DNA from: Angiostrongylus vasorum | Lineage: Eukaryota; Nematoda; Chromadorea; Rhabditida; Metastrongylidae | Length of the DNA: 64,000 bases | Reading direction: 5' to 3' | Assembly: GCA_018806985.1 (NCBI GenBank) | Contig: JADANN010000462.1 | Coordinates: 1,293,501-1,357,500, forward strand | Shown: in pieces, positions 60,322 to 64,000 of the stretch | How positions within the stretch are numbered: position 1 is the first letter of the stretch | Layout of the letters: the number at the start of each line of letters is the position of its first letter | Program-made: the position numbers and the translations under genes | Notes under the pieces: generated by a model | What the model was told of the DNA's origin: nothing | Seen by the model: the letters and a program-made list of their open reading frames with translations, nothing else | Database searches by the model: none

Positions 60322-62200
60322 GTCTCTGGTTTGGGTTATTCCGAAGAGACCTTGTCAATGTACTCCTTGAACTCTGAAAAAAGAGCCTTTAAATTCAATG
60401 TTTAACTGAAAACACTCAAAAAAATATACGAGGACAAATTATGGGTAAACTACCAGCTCGGATGCTTGGTTAACCTGTTTTAAGGGAGCGTGCTGCTAAT
60501 ATGGCTATTTAGCCCAACTGCACACTGTAGCCTCCAAAGAACTGTCGGTGCAATAAAGAGGGATATCAGGGTCTGCCAGTCGATTCGTTGTTTCCTTAAC
60601 AGGTTCCCCCCTCAAAGTTTTTGGGGTTCACTGGAGGGCTATATATCTAGATACAAACAGTATGCAGTAGTTGGATAGTTACACATATCGATCCGTTCTC
60701 TATCACCTAGCAATGTTTTCAACAAATGAAAAATCCGGTTTATTCGCGGCTTTGTTGCTCGACGTTACCCTTTGAGCACTGGAATCTGTTTCATAGCACC
60801 TCTCGAAACTATAAACAAGCCCTAGCACTTGATATCGTTTTGCAACAAGGTGTATTCTCTTTTCATCCTACTACCTACACATTTACGTACAACACCGTAC
60901 TGCTCGGCGAGCAGCTCACTCAAAACAGAAAGTTGCAAACCATAATTCAAACGACATCGGAGTTTACGGTCTTGATAACTCTCTACATGTCAGTAACTTT
61001 GCAAGAGGACTGAAATTCTGATCAGGTATATTCCTAGTAAAAAAAAGGATAAAACTTTCGGCGTTGATCAATCTCTGAGGGATGCGCCATGCATTCTACT
61101 TCATAATCATCATTTGGAGGTGATTGAATGCATATCTCGCCTTTATAATGACTCGCGGTGGCTTACCGATGTATCGAGCCATTGCTGCTATTCTCCTAGA
61201 CAATTCTGGTACTAATGTGCTGACCCCGGAGGGACAGAGGGTTTGGTGGGCCAGGGGCGCGCCAATCGATCCCATGTGTATTGCAGGGGCCCCTCCGACC
61301 ACTGCGCTACACACGCCCTTTTTATATCCCAGGTAGAAGAAAGAAGCACGTAGTTATTGGCAATGGAATGAAGGTCAGGTTAGGAAAGGTTGAGAATCCC
61401 GCGCATTTCTGCATAAACTTGTGCTCTAAAATCTGAACCAGTATGTTCAACAAAACACGCTGCTCAACTTTGATCAGCTCTTCGGAGGTGAACATCTTTT
61501 TGAGCTAACAAATACTCAACAAATAGTGGATTTTCTAGCGAGAGGTAGACCCCGGTTTCATAAGTAACGAAGTCAATTTTTTAAAAAATGTATCGTGAAT
61601 AATAAGTGGTTTTTTAAGAATCGCCAGATTCTGTTCAGCAATGACGCCGTTTAGTTGCCGCATGCTTCGCTCTCGAATCATAATGTTAGGCATTCTGATC
61701 AATGGTCATGGAACATGAAGACAAGCGATAAACTTTGCTCATGAGTTCGGTACCCATGCAGCGAACATTCACTATGACCGCATACTCTTACTATCTGTGT
61801 TTTCCATGTTTAGCGATTATCCAAAACGCGTCTATAATGAAATATTAGATATTGAACTGTCTTTTCCTACCGACACAACATTGTTCTTGAGACATGCAGT
61901 TGTTCAGCTAGACCCATTCGTTGTGATTTAAAATACCATTCGAAACGATAATCTCCCACTTTCAAGTCTTTTCTTCTGCTACATCTTGGGAACTGCTACA
62001 AGGCATTTCATTCTGACAGATTCCCACAAACTATACGGCAAAACGACATCAGAGATGACATCCTTGGCTTCAGAGAATCATTTCCTTCCACAACGGTGGT
62101 TACGGGATTACAAAACCTATATTTGTGGAAACGCCGACTTTTCGTCGTTTAATAAAACTAGGCTACCGTATTCTCCTATCCATGAATGCAACTACTGTGA
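60322..62200. other. Intergenic region without a supported gene
   Basis: Holds the family A SINE at 61040-61320. The ORF at 60726-61013 (plus) has no recognisable motif. The remaining sequence is AT-rich and unremarkable. Confidence 0.5.
61040..61320 (-). repeat. SINE family A, full-length copy
   Basis: As written it begins aaaaaaggataaaactttcggcgttgatcaatc and ends ccgaccactgcgctacacacgcc, the reverse of tail then head. All body blocks are present (gcgccatgcattc, gattgaatgcatatctcgcc, cgatgtatcgagcc, ctcctagacaattctgg). Confidence 0.77.
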
Positions 62201-62202
62201 AC

Positions 62203-62570
62203 TTATGAATGCGTCGTTTTCTTGTTCAGCAATCGCGAGGTTGTTAAACAGCATACATTTACTTCCATAGAAAAACACAATACAATACAACAGTAGCTGA
62301 TGTTCCGCAGGATCGCCTTCTTCAGAGCCGCTTTTTACGTGACTTCCAATGAGGAAGATTGGAACAGTTGATTATAGTCATCAACCATATGCGACTACAA
62401 CCAGCCGTTCTAATCTTCCTCATTGGAAGTCACGTAAAAAGCGGCTCTGAAGAAGGCGATACTGCTGAAACGTCAGCTACTGTTGTATTGTATTGTGTTT
62501 TTTGCATGGAAGTAAATGTATGCTGTTTAACAACCTCGCGATTGCTGAACAAGAAAACGACGCATTCATA
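62203..62570. repeat. Near-perfect fold-back element (long palindrome)
   Basis: The left arm (about 62203-62368) and right arm (about 62404-62570) are reverse complements over about 165 bp with few differences, separated by about 35 bp (attatagtcatcaacc...). Both arms include the blocks gttgttaaacagcata, cacaatacaatacaac, cgccttcttcagagccg and ttacgtgacttccaatgagg (or their reverse). No transposase ORF lies inside. The structure fits a MITE or fold-back element. Related solo arms occur at 3655-3800 and perhaps 20065-20135. Confidence 0.88.
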
Positions 62571-62710
62571 TTCCAATGCCGAGGTTAACAGAAAGTCGAT
62601 CCTGGGAACTATGAACTTATTTGCCAGTCTGAGGAGACGGCCATGGCTCAGCAGCGTTGGCGCTGCCCCGACAGTGCTCAAACCCGTAGACCAGCCATCA
62701 GAAAACTCAC

Positions 62711-63655
62711 CATTGAAGCTAATCTTCATATCTCCGTCCTTATCGGCCTGCTTAATCACGTTGATGAGGAATTTCAAGTGAGTCTTGAAAACGGGATCCT
62801 TTTTGTCGTCCTAAATGTGGCAAACATTGTAGCAGGTATGCATAGTCAAGAGAATCTTCTTAGAGTCTTAGAATTTCAGCAGTGAAAACTTTTAGCTCTT
62901 TGTGATTTCTTTTCTCCTCACTTCTCTTTTATAACGTCATTTCTTGGTTTGTTAATAGACCTCCAAAATTTCTCAGAAAGGTCAATTAATAATTAAGATG
63001 CTTGACTTGTGTATATTAATTGATAGTTTATTTAACATCAATGAAATTAACTTAATGTTGACCAGTTCTACAAGGATGCGAAGCCCTAATAATTTCTAAT
63101 TTAAGACGGCGAGTGGACCTGAGCTATACAATAAGTACAATGAGCCCGCTCATACACAAGAAGTGGTTGATCGTCTACGTGGGGATCTTCAATCAGAACT
63201 TCACTACTGACTTTTCCTCATCCTGATAAGGAAGGTCCGGCCTCCAAAGAGGAAGGTTCAGATTGAATAACGCACTGATCATGAACTCATTAAGCATGTT
63301 CTAAAATGTCTTGAGCATTCTATGACAAGAAGAGACTGCATTTAGATCTTGCACTTGGCTCGTCGGATGATGGTACGGTAAAGTAATCTTGCAGAATGAC
63401 ACTCGTCACCAGTGCGACATGTGTGTGTCAAATTTCAGAGAACTGTTGACACTATCCAATCATAGATATTGTATTTTTCGAATCAATTGAAGAAAACGCT
63501 TTTCTTTGTGCATTTCCACAATGCCGATTAAAGAAGAGAAAAAAGCATGTCAAGTACTTTGTCTGCTCCGAGGAGCATGCACAGCACGTCGTCCTTGCTG
63601 ATGTAGCCCGACATGTCCTTGTCGTGAGTCCGAAACATCTCACGCAGCTCCTGTT
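62711..63655 (-). CDS. EF-hand calcium-binding protein, two internal exons (partial)
   Basis: Exon 63558-63655 encodes EQELREMFRTHDKDMSGYIS, an entering helix and an EF-hand loop with the pattern D-x-D-x-S-G-Y-I-x-x-x-D (positions D, D, S, D ligate calcium), and ends in phase 0 at a GTACTT donor. Exon 62711-62810, after a ttag acceptor, continues in phase with KTHLKFLINVIKQ and a second loop DKDGDMKIS, ending at GTGAGT in phase 1. Calmodulin-like or calcineurin-B-like proteins have this layout. The first exons lie beyond about 63655, possibly outside the window, and the 3' exon was not found; the fold-back element at 62203-62570 sits where it might be expected. No subfamily can be assigned. 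Confidence 0.65.
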
Positions 63656-64000
63656 CTACAAAAACTTTATTAATTGCGAATTCTTCCGACGATTTACTCC
63701 TTAACCTCTTATAAAATTGGGAACCCTTGTGTTCTTATTGGTCTCTATTTATCATCAGTATCTATATATGCGTACACGGAAGTGTTTACTAGTTTTGAAA
63801 AGGCACTTCCTTTTTATGTATACCACTAAGCATTTCAGTGAGAAAAGATATTATTTGACAATTCCAACTACTTGGTGAAACTCTTCAGAAGTCTGGTGGA
63901 GGACGATCAAGTCAGACAATGCGTTGAATCGGAAGGTAACGGTAAATTTGACTTAAACATGTGCGCATCAATGCAGTGAGCTATTCCCGATTTCTAGGGC

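Noticed and set aside
1..64000. CRISPR arrays, bacterial defence islands, prophage or plasmid features
   Set aside because: All supported genes are spliced nematode genes. The repeats are dispersed SINE/LINE-type elements, not regularly spaced, and no bacterial ribosome-binding sites or operons are seen.

Overview
The window is eukaryotic DNA from a nematode. The inference that it is a clade V strongylid parasite (hookworm-like) rests on four recognisable worm genes with C. elegans-like proteins, TTTCAG-type splice acceptors, large repeat-filled introns, and decayed RTE-type retrotransposon ORFs of a kind I associate with strongylid genomes. Gene models were built by hand from exon homology, GT/GC-AG junctions and codon-phase bookkeeping. 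No alignment was run.

Layout: (1) 1217-6507, minus: an ECHDC1-like crotonase in 8 exons, complete. (2) 6508-12911: intergenic, with SINEs, an RTE relic and a near-perfect inverted repeat. (3) 12912-21027, minus: unc-11 (AP180/CALM clathrin adaptor) in 17 exons, complete, with an unusually modular 3' half. (4) 21028-27837: mostly repeats and a CpG-rich stretch with a possible plus-strand first exon. (5) about 27838/40572-47403, plus: tat-5, a P4-ATPase flippase of the ATP9/NEO1 type; everything from the cysteine-rich N-terminus onward is present, but the first exon is uncertain and may lie 12.6 kb upstream. (6) 50102-54070, plus: aph-1, a gamma-secretase subunit, in 8 exons. (7) 54311-54698: an unassigned hydrophobic ORF. 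(8) 58429-60037, plus: a cuticle collagen whose reading frame breaks in C-rich tracts. (9) 60034-60255, minus: a small charged ORF tail to tail with the collagen. (10) 62711-63655, minus: two exons of an EF-hand protein.

The genes do not form a pathway. Three of them (unc-11, tat-5, aph-1) act in membrane traffic or intramembrane proteolysis. The gaps to neighbours on the same strand (2.7 kb or more) are long for worm operons.

The most distinctive content is repetitive. At least five tRNA-like SINE families are scattered through introns and intergenic DNA. Several copies sit as head-to-head inverted pairs or long palindromes: 7225-7720, 17758-18057 in a unc-11 intron, 52685-53300 in an aph-1 intron, and 62203-62570. 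Transcribed copies should fold into long double-stranded RNA. I found no bacterial-type system, CRISPR array, rRNA or functional tRNA.
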